Below, in pieces: positions 1 to 12,785 of a stretch of 64,000 nucleotides of DNA. Source of the stretch: Gari tellinella (lineage: Eukaryota; Mollusca; Bivalvia; Cardiida; Psammobiidae); assembly GCA_922989275.2 (NCBI GenBank), contig OV277871.1:5208001-5272000 (forward strand), read 5' to 3'. Made by a program: the position numbers and the translations under genes. Positions within the stretch are counted from its first letter, which is position 1; each line of letters begins with the position of its first letter. The notes below the pieces were generated by a model. The model was given only the letters and a program-made list of their open reading frames with translations. It was not told the origin of the DNA and did not search any database.

Positions 1-2973
1 CAGGTTGAAAGTAAAGTAGAATGAGCATTGATGTGCATTCTGTTTTATCTTGCCTGCTTTAAGCTATAGTCTGCTAGGATATACATACATGTACATGTAG
101 AAATATTTCTTATGGAACATATTAATGACTGTATAAAGTGGAACTATGTTCTTCAGTGGAGGAATAAGGTATAGTTATGTGTAAAATTATGTATCTGTGG
201 CGTAAAGGGTTGAATATTCTCCTTATCTAGAGCTATAGTTCTTCCCATGACAGACACATGCTATACTGAAGAATGAGAAGATCTTAGCACCAAATAGTGT
301 TACCAACTGTCAACAAATCTGACCCTAACATATAGTACAGTCTGACAAAACTGTGTTAATTGACCATTCAATGCATTACTTTTTAACCCATTACCCCATA
401 TCTTGTTTCTCGTTTCAAAGACATTGTGTCTACTAAAGCAGGATGACAGTAAAGCAGAATGTGCCTTAAGGCCCATTCTGCTTTACTTTCAACCAGCTTT
501 AAGCTACCAGCTGCTAGAAAATAAAAAATATTTTTTAGGATGGAAATTCATGACTGTATAATTTGGAACTATATACTTCTGTGGAGAAATAAATGAAAGG
601 CGTAAAAAGGTGTATTTATGTGGTAATGGGTTAAGTGACCATTCAATACATTATTTTTTAACATGCCCAAAAGTTGTCTCTTATACAGTTTGTTCCTGAA
701 TGCTGAATAAAAATGATACAGACAGCTCATGCATTTAGCAGTCACTTGTCTTTAATATCCTGTATGCTTCCTCAAAGAAACTTTAGAAAGCAGCTTTATA
801 TAATACGAGTTTGACTGGATGTAAACCATTCAAGAAATTTAATAACTAACAATAACCCATTACCCCATAAATACACCTTTTTACGCCTTTAATAAATTCC
901 ACTACTGAAGAAAAGAGTTCCAATTTATAAGGTCACAAATAAAAATGCGAAGAAAAAGTTTTTATATTCTTGCAGATAATACCTTAAAGCAGGCTGCTTT
1001 ACTTTCAACCTGCTTTTAAGTGCTCACCTGTTTTCAAAACTAGAAAAAGGCTATGGGGTAATGGGTTAACAGACCAGTCAACTGCTCTTGAGAGATTAAT
1101 CTGTCAACCTTCAAACAAGCAGCAGCTTAATGCAGGACAAGTCACAAAGGCAGTGAATGGGAAAGGCTCCTTTAAAAACTTTCTGCATAATGACTTTTAA
1201 AGTACATTAACCCCATTGCTTGTTTCTAGTTTTGAGAATAGGTTACTACTTAAAGCAGGTTGAAAGTAAAGCAGAATTGGCCTTACGGCACATTCTGCTT
1301 TACTTTCAACCTGCTTTAAGCTACCACCTGCTAGAATAAAGAAAATGTTCCTTATGGTTCATATTCATGACTGTATTAAATAAATTGGAACTATTTTCTT
1401 CAGCGGAATAATAAACTAAACTTAAACTGGTGAAATGTAGAAGAAAAATTCAAACACAAAAACCCCCATATGTTAACCCATTACCCTATAAATACACCTT
1501 TTTACACCTCTTATTTATTTATTCACTGAAAAAAAGGTTTTTTAAACAGTTAATTATGAATATGTACCATTAGAAATATTTTCTATATTCTAGTTAGTAG
1601 TAGCTAGACACTAGCTTAAAGCAGGCTGAAAGTAAAACACTGCAGAATGGGTCTTAAGGTGCATTCTGCTTTTCTCTCAACCTACTTTAAGTTGTTACCT
1701 AGTCTTCAAAATTAGAAACAGGCTATGGGGTAATGGGTTAGGCAGAATTCTCACACTTTAAAGGTCAACCTTAGCAAAGTTGAAATACTGTTCGCTCTAC
1801 AAATCCTTTAGATAAATTTCATTTTTCATTTCTCTACATTTCATACATTCTAGATATCATAAATCCATATGTGCTTCACATAACTCTCAGTCCTCTGACA
1901 TGACATCAGTCATTTTTTAACCCATTACCCCATAAATACGCATTTTTATGTCTCTTTTTTATCTCTCCACTGAAGAAAATAAATCCAATTTATACAGTTG
2001 TGAATATTTAACATAAGAAATCATTTCTATATTCTAACAGCTGGTAGCGGCAGGCTGAAAGTAAAGCAGAATGTGTCTTAAGGCGCATTCTGCTTTACTT
2101 TCAACCTGCTTAAGTGGTCACCTGTTTTCAACACTAAAAACATGCTATGGGGTAATGGGTTAAGTAATGAGCATTCAATTTGGAACCAAATCATTTAGTA
2201 TCTATTAGTTTGTCAAAAGAAGGCTCAGCCCATTTCAAAGATAAAGTGTTTACATGTCTTGCCAGGGCATACTGTATCTATCTTATCTGCATTCCACAAT
2301 TGTATAGTTGGTATGAGACACATGCTCAGTTAAAACTTAGAACCAATCTTTGGTGATTCAATGTAAAGGGCATTACCTCCCCTGATATTTGTAAGCTAAA
2401 TACAGGGAAATAACCTACTAAAACTGAAGCAACTTTAAGCATTTATTTTATTTGGCAATTTTAACCCTTTCCCCCATAGCCTGTTTCTAGTTTTGAAGGC
2501 AGGTGACCACCTATAGCAGGTTGAAAGTAAAGCAAAATGCTCCTTAATCCATTACCCCATAGCCTATTTCTAGTTTTAAAGACAAGTGATCACTTAAAGC
2601 AGGTTGAAAGTAAAGCAGAATGTGTCTTCAGGCATTCTGCTTTTCTTTCAGCCTGCTTTAAGCTATTATCTGCTAGGACATAGAAACGTTTTCTTATTAT
2701 ACATATTTATGCCTGTCTAAATAAGAACTATTTCATTCAGTAGAGGCATAAATTAAAGGCGTAAAAAGGTGTATTTAAGGGATAATGGGTTAAGGGGCAT
2801 TCTGCTTTACTTCCAGCCTGCTTTAAGTTATCATCTGTTAGAATATAGGAAACATTTAATATGTTGCTGCTTGCATATTCATGACTGTTTAAAGTGAAAC
2901 TCTTTTTTTCAGTGGAGGAGTGAATGAAAGACGAAACATGCACATGGAGAACCTATAATTGAGTAATGGGTTT
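1..2973. mobile_element. Cluster of about nine family A MITEs (TTAA-flanked)
   Basis: Family A is about 250 bp. Ends are TTAACCCATTACCCCATA and its reverse complement; a hairpin built on GCAGGTTGAAAGTAAAGCAG is off-centre. TTAA ends suggest piggyBac-like mobilisation. Copies: 1-213, 383-634, 853-1069, 1205-1440, 1473-1740, 1917-2163, 2460-2546 (truncated), 2544-2793 and 2794-2973 (half). Orientations are mixed. The spaces between (e.g. 635-850, 2165-2455) hold nothing recognisable. Confidence 0.9.
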
Positions 2974-3254
2974 AAAGCGACTCGCAATCAGATGGTGTAT
3001 TTGCAAAAATAAAAGAAAATACTCACATAAAACCAAATGTGTAGCATTATAGTGCATCTGGCATTTGAAAAATATGATCAGTCTAAAAACATCCTTAAGA
3101 AAAGTCTTCAAATCTTATTTTTTTTAGATATTTTCTATCGCTTTATCCGTTGCGTCCAAAGACGGAATAGAAATTGATCACGGGCTGAGACATAAACCCG
3201 GGCCGAACTATGTACTCTCCATCGCTACACACCGAAGTACGTTAAATCAATCCC

Positions 3255-3370
3255 AGAGACATGAATAGCCCGGTTGGTTGTGTGGGCTAAGGGGTTGTCT
3301 TATTTTGCTTTTCTGTCCCCGCATGCCGGTCCCGGGTTCGAATCCCACCAGAGCTCAATATTTTTTTTTA
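3255..3370 (+). mobile_element. tRNA-derived SINE head
   Basis: An A-box-like GTGGGCTAAGGGG is followed by the B box GGGTTCGAATCCC and then a T run (pol III terminator-like). The spacing and unpaired ends fit a SINE head, not a functional tRNA. Upstream, 3120-3254 may be part of the same element. 2974-3119 shows nothing. Confidence 0.6.
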
Positions 3371-3584
3371 TTGAAATGCATTTTGTAAACAGATTTTTTT
3401 TATCCGAAACTAATTCTTACCCATTTATATAAGCATTTAACTTATATTTTCAAATTACTATTTTTAATGCTAAATCTGGTTGCAAGCCTCTTTAAGCTGC
3501 AACCTGTTTTTTTAAAACTCAAAATACATCTTCTTTAAAAAAATGGATGCTTAACTAAACTCATTAAACCCATAATAGTTGAAC

Positions 3585-3814
3585 TTATTACCCCATAGCC
3601 TGTTTCTAGTTTTGATGAAAATTGACCACTTAAAACAGGTTGAAAGTAAAACATTAAGGCGAATTCTGCTTTACTTTCAACCTCCTTTAATTTTTGATCT
3701 GCTAGAATAAACAAATGTTTTTTAAGATTCATAGTCAAGCCTGTATATATCAGTGGAGGAATAAATAAAATGTGTTCAAATACTTTATTACTTATATATG
3801 GAGTAAGGGGTTAA
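3585..3814. mobile_element. Family A MITE
   Basis: TTATTACCCCATAGCC start, shortened hairpin, and GTAAGGGGTTAA end. 3815-4599 beyond it holds no gene or repeat that I recognise. Confidence 0.8.
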
Positions 3815-4599
3815 GCAGACAACACACAATTACTTTGCTTGCTTTATCATAATCAGACAGATATATATAGGCAATTTGCATTGATCCCTACAGAGGAAAG
3901 TTTAACCAAAGCAGCCATGCCAAGGTCAACCTGTGAGTAGAGTTATCAATGAACCCCTGTGACGGCATGCTAATTTTGTGGCAGGTGTCCTCCTCAGGTT
4001 GGGATGGTGGTAGTTCCAAAAACAGCTCACTGTTCTGTTACTGTACACTGCGTTGGACTAGCCTTTGAGTAACCTTGTATGAAGCCTTTTGTGATCTACA
4101 GTCAGCCATTAGTCTAATTGGTCCTAATTAATATAAATCAAATGAAATCAAAGGTCAGCCAGTTTATGTCTTAATCAATTTGTATCCTGCACAGGAACAT
4201 GGCAATCAGAGGACAGTGTATCATATACGTTACACCTTAATGTGTACATGTAGTTTGCAAAGTTTTCTACTTTCTAGTTCATAGATATTGGAAGTTTACC
4301 CCCATTCTGAAGTAATTTAAAGTACACTCTGCTATCAAACTTCAAAGCGAATATTTTTTTTGAAAACAGCAACACAATTTTACCTTTTATCCTGACTGTA
4401 CATCATTAACAAACAGCCCCAGTTAAGAGGACGTTTGATCAGGGCCTGCACTCAATGCCATACCAGTAGTTAGTTTGAAATGATTTGGGAGTTTGGACAA
4501 ACCCCTATAGAGACAATGTACCAGTACCTACGGTTTACAATGTAAATTGGTCATTATGATTATATAGAGATAAGTGTTCTTAATTTCTGGCAAGTGGTG

Positions 4600-4722
4600 G
4601 CATAACCCCATAAATATGCCTTTAATTTGTTCACCCACTGAAAATAGTTCAAACTTATACAGTCGTGAATAATCAGTATAAGAAATGTTTCCTTTACCCT
4701 ACAGTAGCAGTTGGTAGCTTAA
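4600..4722. mobile_element. Partial family A MITE
   Basis: ATAACCCCATAAATA end and interior ATACAGTCGTGAAT, lost before the hairpin. 4723-5654 has only low-similarity AT-rich sequence and a weak minus-strand ORF that I did not accept. Confidence 0.65.
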
Positions 4723-5654
4723 CTCTTTGCATGTTGGGATGTTGGGATTTTTTTTGTCTGCAATAATTGTCATCTGCTGTTGTTCTAAATTTAGAATTTT
4801 TTTAATTTCTTTTTGAACTTTTAGAACTATTCTAAAATGTTAGAACCTTATTCCATTCCTCTGTAATCGAGTATGTCCATGCTGAATTCCACAAATGTGT
4901 TAGACCCAATATGATTGGCTGTTAGATTACTACAACCATTTTTTGTCCAATCGCTACGCTTCTTTCATATGTATACCTTACTGCAAACAGTGACACTACT
5001 CACTTGTCAAAATGTCCGAGTGTAAACAACTACCAAAAAGTCTTTTTCGTCAGCAAACAGCAGAAAAGCGATGAAAATAATAACAAAGACATCTTCTTAG
5101 ACTGATAATACCAAAGATCCCCTCAAATGAATCGGAAGTGTCTAGTAGACTGTACGAAGGTTAATTGTACTCGAAGTTTTCACCCATGTTACAATTGACC
5201 CAAATTCATCCAAATCAAGGATTCACACAAATCCAACCAATTCTAGTGTCATCTCCTATAAAAGCCAGTAAATCCACTCTATATGTCAGTTTTCACACAT
5301 CATTATGCTCATCACCAGGTTAAAAACAATTTATGACTTACTTATATTAAAGGTCCCACTTTTAATCTTATGACCCATGTTTTTTCTCTTGGTTGGGCCA
5401 CATGACTCCATCATTTCAGATCCTAGAATGAACCCCGAGGTCAGGCAATTTCTTTAATTTAAATACATTTGCTGACATCAAGGTCAAGAGATCATAAATG
5501 GTCGGAAAGGTCTTTTCCCAAGGAATGTATGCATGGCTCAATTTTTCAAGCTGTAATTCAAAGGGCTTTGGAGTTGTGAACACTTTCTTTAAATTGCTAT
5601 CCAAAACAGGAACCAGAATGCCCACACCAATGAGGGGTGACAAAATAGCATTTA

Positions 5655-6282
5655 ATACAGCAACAAGAGGGCCATGGCCCTTAATTCGCTCACCTGAGGT
5701 CATTGTGCCTTAGCTTAATAGGCAAGACAACATTTTAATATAGCTGTAAATGGAATTATCTTCCAGACAAAAAAAACATGACAAATTGGAATAACTTAAA
5801 AAAATATTGTTGGCAGAGTTATGGCCCTTATCCATGACACTTCTTCTTATCAAGCTACATGTATTTCCATATGATTATTTATTGCGCACTCTGCTTTACT
5901 TTCAACCTGCTTTAAGTTATCATCTACTAAGATATAGATACTATTTCTTATATCTTACATGTTTATGACTATATAAAGTGGAATTATTTTCTTTAGAGGA
6001 GGAATAAATTAAAGGTGTAAAAAGGCATATGTATGGGGTAATGGGTTAACATCAGTAGAACTGGAGTTATCTCAAAGACAAGAAAATATGACACTGGGAA
6101 ATATCTCAAAATTGACATTGACCTTTGTACGACATGACCCAAGTTATAAAGTTTCTAACTTTAACAAAGTTATGGCTAAGATTAAAGTTGTGGACTGACA
6201 GACAAACAAATGGACAAACAGACAAAAAAGCAGACAGACAAAAACAATATGCCCCCAACTGCAGGGCATAAAAAATATAGTA
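5655..6282 (+). mobile_element. Pearl-like element split by a family A MITE
   Basis: Starts ACAAGAGGGCCATGGCCC..TCGCTCACCTGAG. It contains GTTATGGCCC and a GACAGACAAACAAATGG microsatellite and ends in an ATGCCCCC/GGGCAT hairpin before AAAAA. A family A half copy (5885-6049, ending GGGGTAATGGGTTAA) interrupts it. 6283-6715 has nothing recognised. Confidence 0.6.
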
Positions 6283-6715
6283 GACAATTCCATATGCTGC
6301 TTGTACAGCGAACCTCATCAGCTGACCAGCTGACCTGAGTTCAGTTATGTAACTCTGCCAGTAGGAAATTTGGCTAGGGTCTAACTCTTATTATGCTGAA
6401 TTGCTGTCTGCTATACATATTTTGAATATTAAACATATGTATAAATATGGCAAAAGACATAATTACATAACTGTCAGTGGATCACTTCCAGACCCTGTTT
6501 CTCTAAGTATGAAGCAGACTAAACCATTTATAAACTTTAGCAGACAACATGTTCAGCTAAGACCATCAGTTCAGTGGCTGAGGTCAAATACTGGGTAGTA
6601 TGGTAGAATTAGCAACTGCTCTGAAGGCTTACCCTTAACAGACTGAAATGATATCTGCTTAAAACCTACTGTATGCGAAAAGTGACAAAAAAAAGAATTT
6701 AGAACATGTTCAGTT

Positions 6716-6797
6716 GGTAAATGAGTACCAATAGTTTGGATCCAAATTAGATGCAGCATTATGTTGCATCTGATCTGGATCCAAAATGTTTGCAAAT
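6716..6797. repeat. GATC hairpin module
   Basis: Palindrome with arms TTTGGATCCAAATTAGATGC and GCATCTGATCTGGATCCAAA, an isolated copy of the module found inside several MITE families. Confidence 0.7.
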
Positions 6798-7039
6798 ATT
6801 GGCTATTTGCCCTTAGTATATTAAGAGTAACTCAGGTAAAATACAGTTCTGCTTTTGCTTCATCAAAAATACTGTAAAACCTGCCTAGAGCAGCACTTAA
6901 ACTGCGCAGGGTGGCGTCAAGTGTGACCCTAGGGATTTCATTTTAACAAACTATAGAGGGATTGACCAGGAGATTCTACTGTAAAAATATCAAAGCTTAG
7001 GGCCTAGTAGTTTTTAGCAAGAAGATTTTTTAAAAAATT

Positions 7040-7294
7040 TTGCTTTTTTGCTTTTTCAAGCAGAGTTTTTGCTTTTTCTCTTTCATTTAGACAACTTCTG
7101 TAGAGAAGCATCCAAGGAACATCATGAGCAGTTTGAATCCGCCCTACAATCCTCGGGTTCAGAGGAGATGTCGTTTGAAGTAAAAGTGAACGGACAGACG
7201 GACAGACGGACGGACGGACAGACGGACAGACGTACTACGGACAATGAGCGGTCACAATAGCTCACCTTGAGCCTTCGGCTCAGGTGAGCTAAAA
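7040..7294 (+). mobile_element. Pearl-like element 3' end
   Basis: (ACGG/ACAG)n at 7189-7233, then a terminal hairpin AGCTCACCTTGAGCC/GGCTCAGGTGAGCT and AAAAA. Fits the microsatellite-bearing pearl-type elements known from bivalves; the 5' part is degraded. Confidence 0.65.
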
Positions 7295-7476
7295 ATACAA
7301 CAAATTGGGACACTCTGTTTAACTGCTGTTATTAACCTAAAATTAAATAAATTAATTATCACACAGTATAGACCATGATCAGACTGGTCCTGAAGGCATG
7401 TGTGGCCCAATACTAAAGATCGTAACAGTATTTCATTGTCTATACCCATAAATGGTACTCTTAGGCAGTAGTATGC

Positions 7477-7693
7477 TTAACCCTTTGTTCCCCGAAACCT
7501 CAACTTTTACGGAAAATTCTAGTTTTCAATTTAGTCCAGTTCATTTTTTATTTTTTAAGGGTGATTTTTACAATATATATCAAAATGACAAACAGTATAG
7601 GGTCTACACTGTTTGCATAGGACAAGTGTACTCCACACAGGTACGCTGTTTGTAAATGACGCAAATATGAGTGACTAGGGTTCAAAGAGTTAA
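7477..7693. mobile_element. Family D MITE, hairpin nearly lost
   Basis: TTAACCCTTTG..CAAAGAGTTAA ends, with an interior ATGACAAACAGTATAGGGTC that keeps only fragments of the hairpin module. 7694-8713 shows nothing recognised. Confidence 0.7.
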
Positions 7694-8713
7694 GGAAGTG
7701 GTATACTCTTTGTTGTTCACCAGATATGATGTGTGTTACACGGTTGGCCTACTAAGGCAGTGAAGACGAGAATACAGAATTATGAATACAGATGCAGTCT
7801 ACACAACTCCAGACTTTACTAAAATACAGATTCAGTTTGTTTACAAATCTACAACAGTCATTTGTTTCATGCAGTTGCAATCTGGATCATTGACAACTAT
7901 CAGATATTGCAAATCATTATCTATAAATCATGAATGCATAGCCCCACATATATTAAAGTGAAACAAATTTATACTGAACCCTTAATGGGTATGTTACCAT
8001 CAACCCTATGTTATGACAGCTTACTCATAAGAACCGTCTAGGGAGCCTGGGAGGCTAATCAGATAAGCAGTAACAGAGGGTTCGGTACATGAATAAAAGA
8101 AAAAATTCTGACCCCGTTAAGATCAGTCCCTCTTACGTGAATATCTATGGATGACATGCATTATATGCAATGTTATACATGAGCAGACACAATAAATCCA
8201 AACATACGTGGCTTGTTTTCTCCATATTATGGTGATAAAAATCGCTTTCTTACAATGTCGATGCTTTCTGACATGCACAACACACAACAACATCAATTTT
8301 CTGCAATATTTGTAACAAAACAGGGTGATCGTAATAAAAGATTTTGCAAACAAACGAAAAAGATGTTAAATCCCACCGTACCTTCAAACAGCATCCACCA
8401 TTTTGAATATTATGAGAGGAAATGTGAATGATGCATTATGGTTAAAGCTACTTTGACATTTCGAGGGGCGCCAGTGGGGTATCGAGTATTAATGTTAATG
8501 TGCAAACTTGTACAATTTGTCTGCAATTATCGATTTTCAAAGAGAAGCACTGATTTCGATTTTAAAAGGGATTGTCGTTTGAACCGCTTGATGATAAAAT
8601 GATTATAATATAATGTTGCAATGTCACGAGAGATAAATACACTAAGACATTGGCCATTTGAAGCAGTCGCCGTGTTTCAAAAGCTGCGTCAAATATTGCC
8701 ACCCACGTCTGAT

Positions 8714-8892
8714 CCACAGGTACTTGACACATATATCTAGATATATAAAAAAAAAAAACAATTTTTTACTAGACTTCTATTACCGTATATATAAAGACTC
8801 TTTATATATACGGTAGATGTAATAGAAGTCTAGGTAAAAAAAAAATAAAAAAAATATTAATAGATCTATATCTATGTGTCAAGTACCTGTGG
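8714..8892. mobile_element. Palindromic MITE (family K) with 6 bp target duplication
   Basis: Almost the whole 179 bp is a palindrome: CCACAGGTACTTGACAC at one end, GTGTCAAGTACCTGTGG at the other, and a TATATATACGGTA centre. TCTGAT flanks both sides (8708-8713, 8893-8898). Related partial copies are at 28750-28862 and 36677-36770. Confidence 0.85.
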
Positions 8893-8898
8893 TCTGAT

Positions 8899-10510
8899 CG
8901 AGTAATTTACCGTAATTGATCCTAAGTTTTGAGGCAGACAGGCATGGGCAAACAGTGTAGATCCTGATAAGATTGCGCCTGGTCACTGTTGGCCATTCAG
9001 TTTGCTCATTTTGGACAAACTAATCACTAAAGGTGATTAATTTAAGGACATACGCGACCAAATGAACTCTCCGATGGATCTCTATGAAAATTCTTCAAAC
9101 ATATCTAAGTACCATGGCAAAAAGAAAAACATAGGTTATAATGGGTTTTTTTGTCTATGTGTATTTGAAATGTATGATGTAGCCATTCTCGACACAGAGT
9201 CGGCATGCGTTAGTTTGCCTTTCTAAAATGATGTAAAATAATAAATGGCAAAAAGAAACATTAAAACAGTTTAAAAGTGATGCTCACTAAAAATATGATG
9301 CAAATAATATAGTTTGTTGCCTGATATATGTGCATTTTTCTTAATTGTTTTCGGCTCCAATTCAATGAAAACACTCACTCAATCAAAATCTGCCCGAAAT
9401 AAATTTATGAAACTTCTCACAATAAAAGCTATAGGTGTGAATAATAAAACAATGTTAAAAAAGAGCATTAGTTAGAATGCTTCTTTTGAAACTATAGGCA
9501 CTTTCATACATATACTAACGGCCTAAATAAGCAGACGGCTTTTTCTATGTGTTCTTGGGTTCACGCTTATACTCAATTTGATTGAAGTTCTGGGTTATTA
9601 ACTTAGCCTTATTAGATAGAGTTTTTGCCAAGTTTCACGTACTTTCATTTATCAAGTACAAGTTCATGCATTTAACGTCTATATTACACGATTAATGGAG
9701 ATTGTTTGAAACCGAAAGTATCTACGGGAGGTAACCGATATGCACGATTTCGTTGAGTAACGATGCTTGATTTATCGTACTTCGTTAAAAGCCACTAGGT
9801 GTCTCACGAAATGGTAGCGTATGCCGTTAATGCCCCCACAAACATGCCTGTCACACAAAAAAAGCTATAATTATTGTATGTATACAAACTTGACAAAGAT
9901 CAATAAAGAAAGAAATTCAATATGTCATATGTTCTGACTCGGAGGACCGGTGTCCTCCGAGGTTCTGATAAAGGAAAATAACAAATCAAACTATAGACTT
10001 GTCGTGTAAACTCCTTTATAGGATAGCAAACCTCTCTGGTTCTACACTGCCAGCAAATGATGTATCTACCTGGATCCATCACTTTAGTTTGATTTAATTC
10101 ATAATGTAACAAAACACCCAAAATGAAGATAGATTATATCATACTACATAAAACATATATTTCGTTTTTAAATACTTATATCTTCGAAACATACACAACT
10201 AAAAAGCTGTGTGAACGATACTGATCTGGACCAGAGACCTGAAAATTGCAAAAGAGTATTTATATAAAAAGCTTCTTCGCTGTATTCATAATAATTTCTA
10301 TAGTTTTTCTAGTTTTAACAAAATGAAATATTAAGGTGCAGTTCCACGTCTCCTAAGTGACGCGTTAAGACACGTTAGTGGGACATGAGAGGTAGCTGGC
10401 CACTAGAGTGCAGACAAAGAATACGGAGATAGCTCCTTATTTAAAGAGCCCTGTGTGTGTCAAATCTGTTTCCCATGTTCCAAAGGCCGATTCTGAAACA
10501 TACTCAAGCG
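8899..10510. other. Unassigned AT-rich sequence
   Basis: No gene, tandem repeat or familiar element seen, apart from a decayed family D fragment near 8945-9005 (GCAAACAGTGTAGATCCTGA) and a 22 bp palindrome CTCGGAGGACCGGTGTCCTC at 9939-9960. Confidence 0.5.
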
Positions 10511-10512
10511 CT

Positions 10513-10617
10513 GGTGTAATGAAATAAAGTGACACCCGCAATAGAGTGACCCCCGGTCGAAATATTTTAACCGGGGGTCACTCTATTACGGGGGTCACTT
10601 TATTCCATTACACCGGT
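10513..10617. mobile_element. Palindromic MITE (family L)
   Basis: Near-perfect inverted repeat of about 50 bp arms, GGTGTAATGAAATAAAGTGA outward and ACCGGGGGTCACTCTATTAC inward. No clear target duplication. Confidence 0.75.
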
Positions 10618-10854
10618 TAAGAAAAGAAGCACAGTATATGTTAGAAACATCTAAATGGATATGAGACATACAGATACTATTACATCAACATACATGCGTT
10701 TCATCGTTTGAAATTAAAATTCATTATGGGAGAAAAGTGTATTTAGTATCCAATTCATTTCGAATGAACTTATGACACGTTTTGTACAGAAAATATTGAT
10801 CAATTCAGTGATAACAGTTATTACATCACTTTATCTACATAATGATAATCATAA

Positions 10855-11060
10855 TAGTAAAACCTCGCTATTACGACCACTAAAACGAAGGCTAATTGAT
10901 TGTATAATAGAGAGGTGACAGCTTAAAGCAAGGTGACAGTGAAACAGAAAGCTCCTAAAGGAGCTTTCTGTTTCACTATCACCTTGCTTTAAGTGGTCAC
11001 CTACCGTAAACACTCTAATAATTAATATAATTTAGTGGTCGTAATAACGAGGTGTTACTG
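10855..11060. mobile_element. Family B MITE (TA-flanked, pogo/mariner style)
   Basis: Ends AGTAAAACCTCGCTATTACG and ..GTCGTAATAACGAGGTGTTACT. The central hairpin TTAAAGCAAGGTGACAGTGA is clearly related to the family A hairpin although the ends are not. Confidence 0.85.
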
Positions 11061-11171
11061 AATATTTAATTAATATCAGGGGAAGTTATTAATATAGTTA
11101 TAATATTAACATTTTTCTCTGGAACATGCCGCCTAGCGGCCTATGTGAAAAATGTGGGCCTGTCGTCTGAT

Positions 11172-11440
11172 CTGCTGGGTCCAATGTTATATAACGCTTT
11201 TCAGTTGAGTCTGAAATCGTTCTCAAGCATTTTATTGGTAATATTTGAGCTTTTGCGCGGCAAAAACTCAAATCTGACCAAGCAAATGCTTGAGAACGAA
11301 GCATTTGATTGGTCAGATTTGTTCTGAAGCATTTGATTGGTCATATTTGAGTTTTTGCTCAGCAAAAACTCAAATCTGACCAATCAAATGCTTCAGAACA
11401 ATTTCAGACTCAATTCAAAAGCTTTATAACCTTGGGGCCT
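11172..11440. mobile_element. Family G MITE, nested in itself
   Basis: Inverted repeat around TTGATTGGTCAGATTTGAG and CTCAAATCTGACCAATCAA. Two hairpins are stacked, as if one copy entered another. Other copies: 28982-29122, 57497-57660, 62928-63062, and a fragment at 37208-37245. Confidence 0.75.
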
Positions 11441-11570
11441 GGGTCCAAATTGCCTGTCACTGGTATCGGCGATATTTTCTCATCTGGATCAACATGAGCC
11501 ACAAAGTGTTGATTCAACAAGATAGTGTAATGATAAGTGGGGTTTACTATTTTCTCCCAGTTTCGCCCGT

Positions 11571-12216
11571 GTGGGATAAGGATTTCCCCCATGTGGAATC
11601 ACTCTATCCTCCATACCACGTGACGTCTATTGTTGTTTACCCAGCTTAACCACAAGCGTTGCATGACACGGGTAACTAAATGACGTCATTTTTGACTTCG
11701 TTACTATAAACAAAGTCGTGTTTTGGCGGAAAAAACGTGCACATAAACTGCAGTTATTTCGTAAATTGTGTCATGTTTTTATGATTTAAATGGGAGAAAA
11801 AATCCATCATTCGTTTAGCTGATGTAGGATAGGAATTTCTCCCCCTCGGGGGAGAAAATTCCTATCCTACATCAACACTCATGAGTGGGATGTGGGATAG
11901 AGATATTCCCCATGTGGAATCACTCTATCCTCCATACCACGTGACGACTTTTGTTGTTTGCCCAGCTTAACCACAAGCGCTGCATGACGCGAATAACTAA
12001 ATGACGTAATTTCTAACGACGTCACTATAAACAACGTCGTGTTTTGGCGGGAAAAAATGGCACAGAAAATGCAATTATTTTGTTATTTTTATCATGTTTT
12101 AATGATTTAAAAGGGAGGAAACAAATCCACCATTCGTTTTGTTGATGTAGGATAGAAAATTTCTCCCCCTCGGGGAAGAAAATTCCTATCCTACATCAAC
12201 ACTCATGGTGGATTGT
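11571..12216. mobile_element. Head-to-tail dimer of a hairpin element (family H)
   Basis: Two direct units (11571-11891, 11892-12216; offset 321 bp). Each begins GTGGGATA..CCATGTGGAATCACTC and contains TGACGT motifs, and ends in a hairpin GATGTAGGATAGGAATTTCT/..CCTATCCTACATCAAC. Confidence 0.8.
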
Positions 12217-12337
12217 TATACACTCCCACTAAATCGACCGTACTAAATCGGTGGTGTCAATTATAACAGTTTTGAGCCAAAATAGTCGTCGAATAACTTT
12301 GCGTTTGACCAGGCTCCATTTACATTAAAAAATAATA

Positions 12338-12666
12338 CACAGGTCCATCTCTACAACAAACTCAAATAATGTGTTGTTCGGAGGGAGTTGTTGCAGAGAG
12401 GGATTTGCTTATATTTTCAAACAGCTTGAATCCAGATCAGACGCCGCGTAACGCGGCGTCTGATCTGGATTCAAACTGTTTGCAACTCGTTATTACATTA
12501 TGTTGTTTTTTTTCTGTCAAAATGTCCATTAGATCTAGTAAGAAATACAGCAGACATCAATTTTAAGTAAACGATATTGCAGTAGTGAAGGCGTTAGACA
12601 GTGGCAAACGTTGTTGTAAGGAGGGAGTCGTTGTTCGAAGGACCAGTGTAGGGAGAACACACTGTA
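12338..12666. mobile_element. Family F MITE
   Basis: Ends of the CTACAACGACTCCCTCC type surround a GATC hairpin module (CAGATCAGACGCCGCGT and its complement, 12430-12470). Confidence 0.75.
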
Positions 12667-12785
12667 GTAATATCCCACTGCAATAATCGTGATACATTTA
12701 TATACAGTATCAATGTAGCAATCGTTTCTGCGAAAGCGAAATGAAACAAATTAAAAGACTGAGACACAATAAATAATTAATAGTA

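Noticed and set aside
3940..4040. Open minus-strand stretch ELPPSQPEEDTCHK
   Set aside because: Coding-like composition, but no pyrimidine-rich acceptor, no neighbours and no family match.
5416..5703. 95-codon minus-strand ORF
   Set aside because: It starts inside the pearl-like element end, matches no family I know, and has no splice sites or start context.
8396..8440. Possible minus-strand first exon (AAAATGGTGGATGCTG, donor AAG|GTACGG)
   Set aside because: YY1-like start context only; no downstream exons could be found on the minus strand.
8714..8892. Telomere, centromere or replication-origin role of the long AT palindrome
   Set aside because: TIRs and a 6 bp target duplication identify it as a MITE.
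10921..11000. MITE hairpins as microRNA precursors or terminators
   Set aside because: Perfect palindromes with tiny loops inside transposons are explained by element structure. Small-RNA data would be needed to say more.
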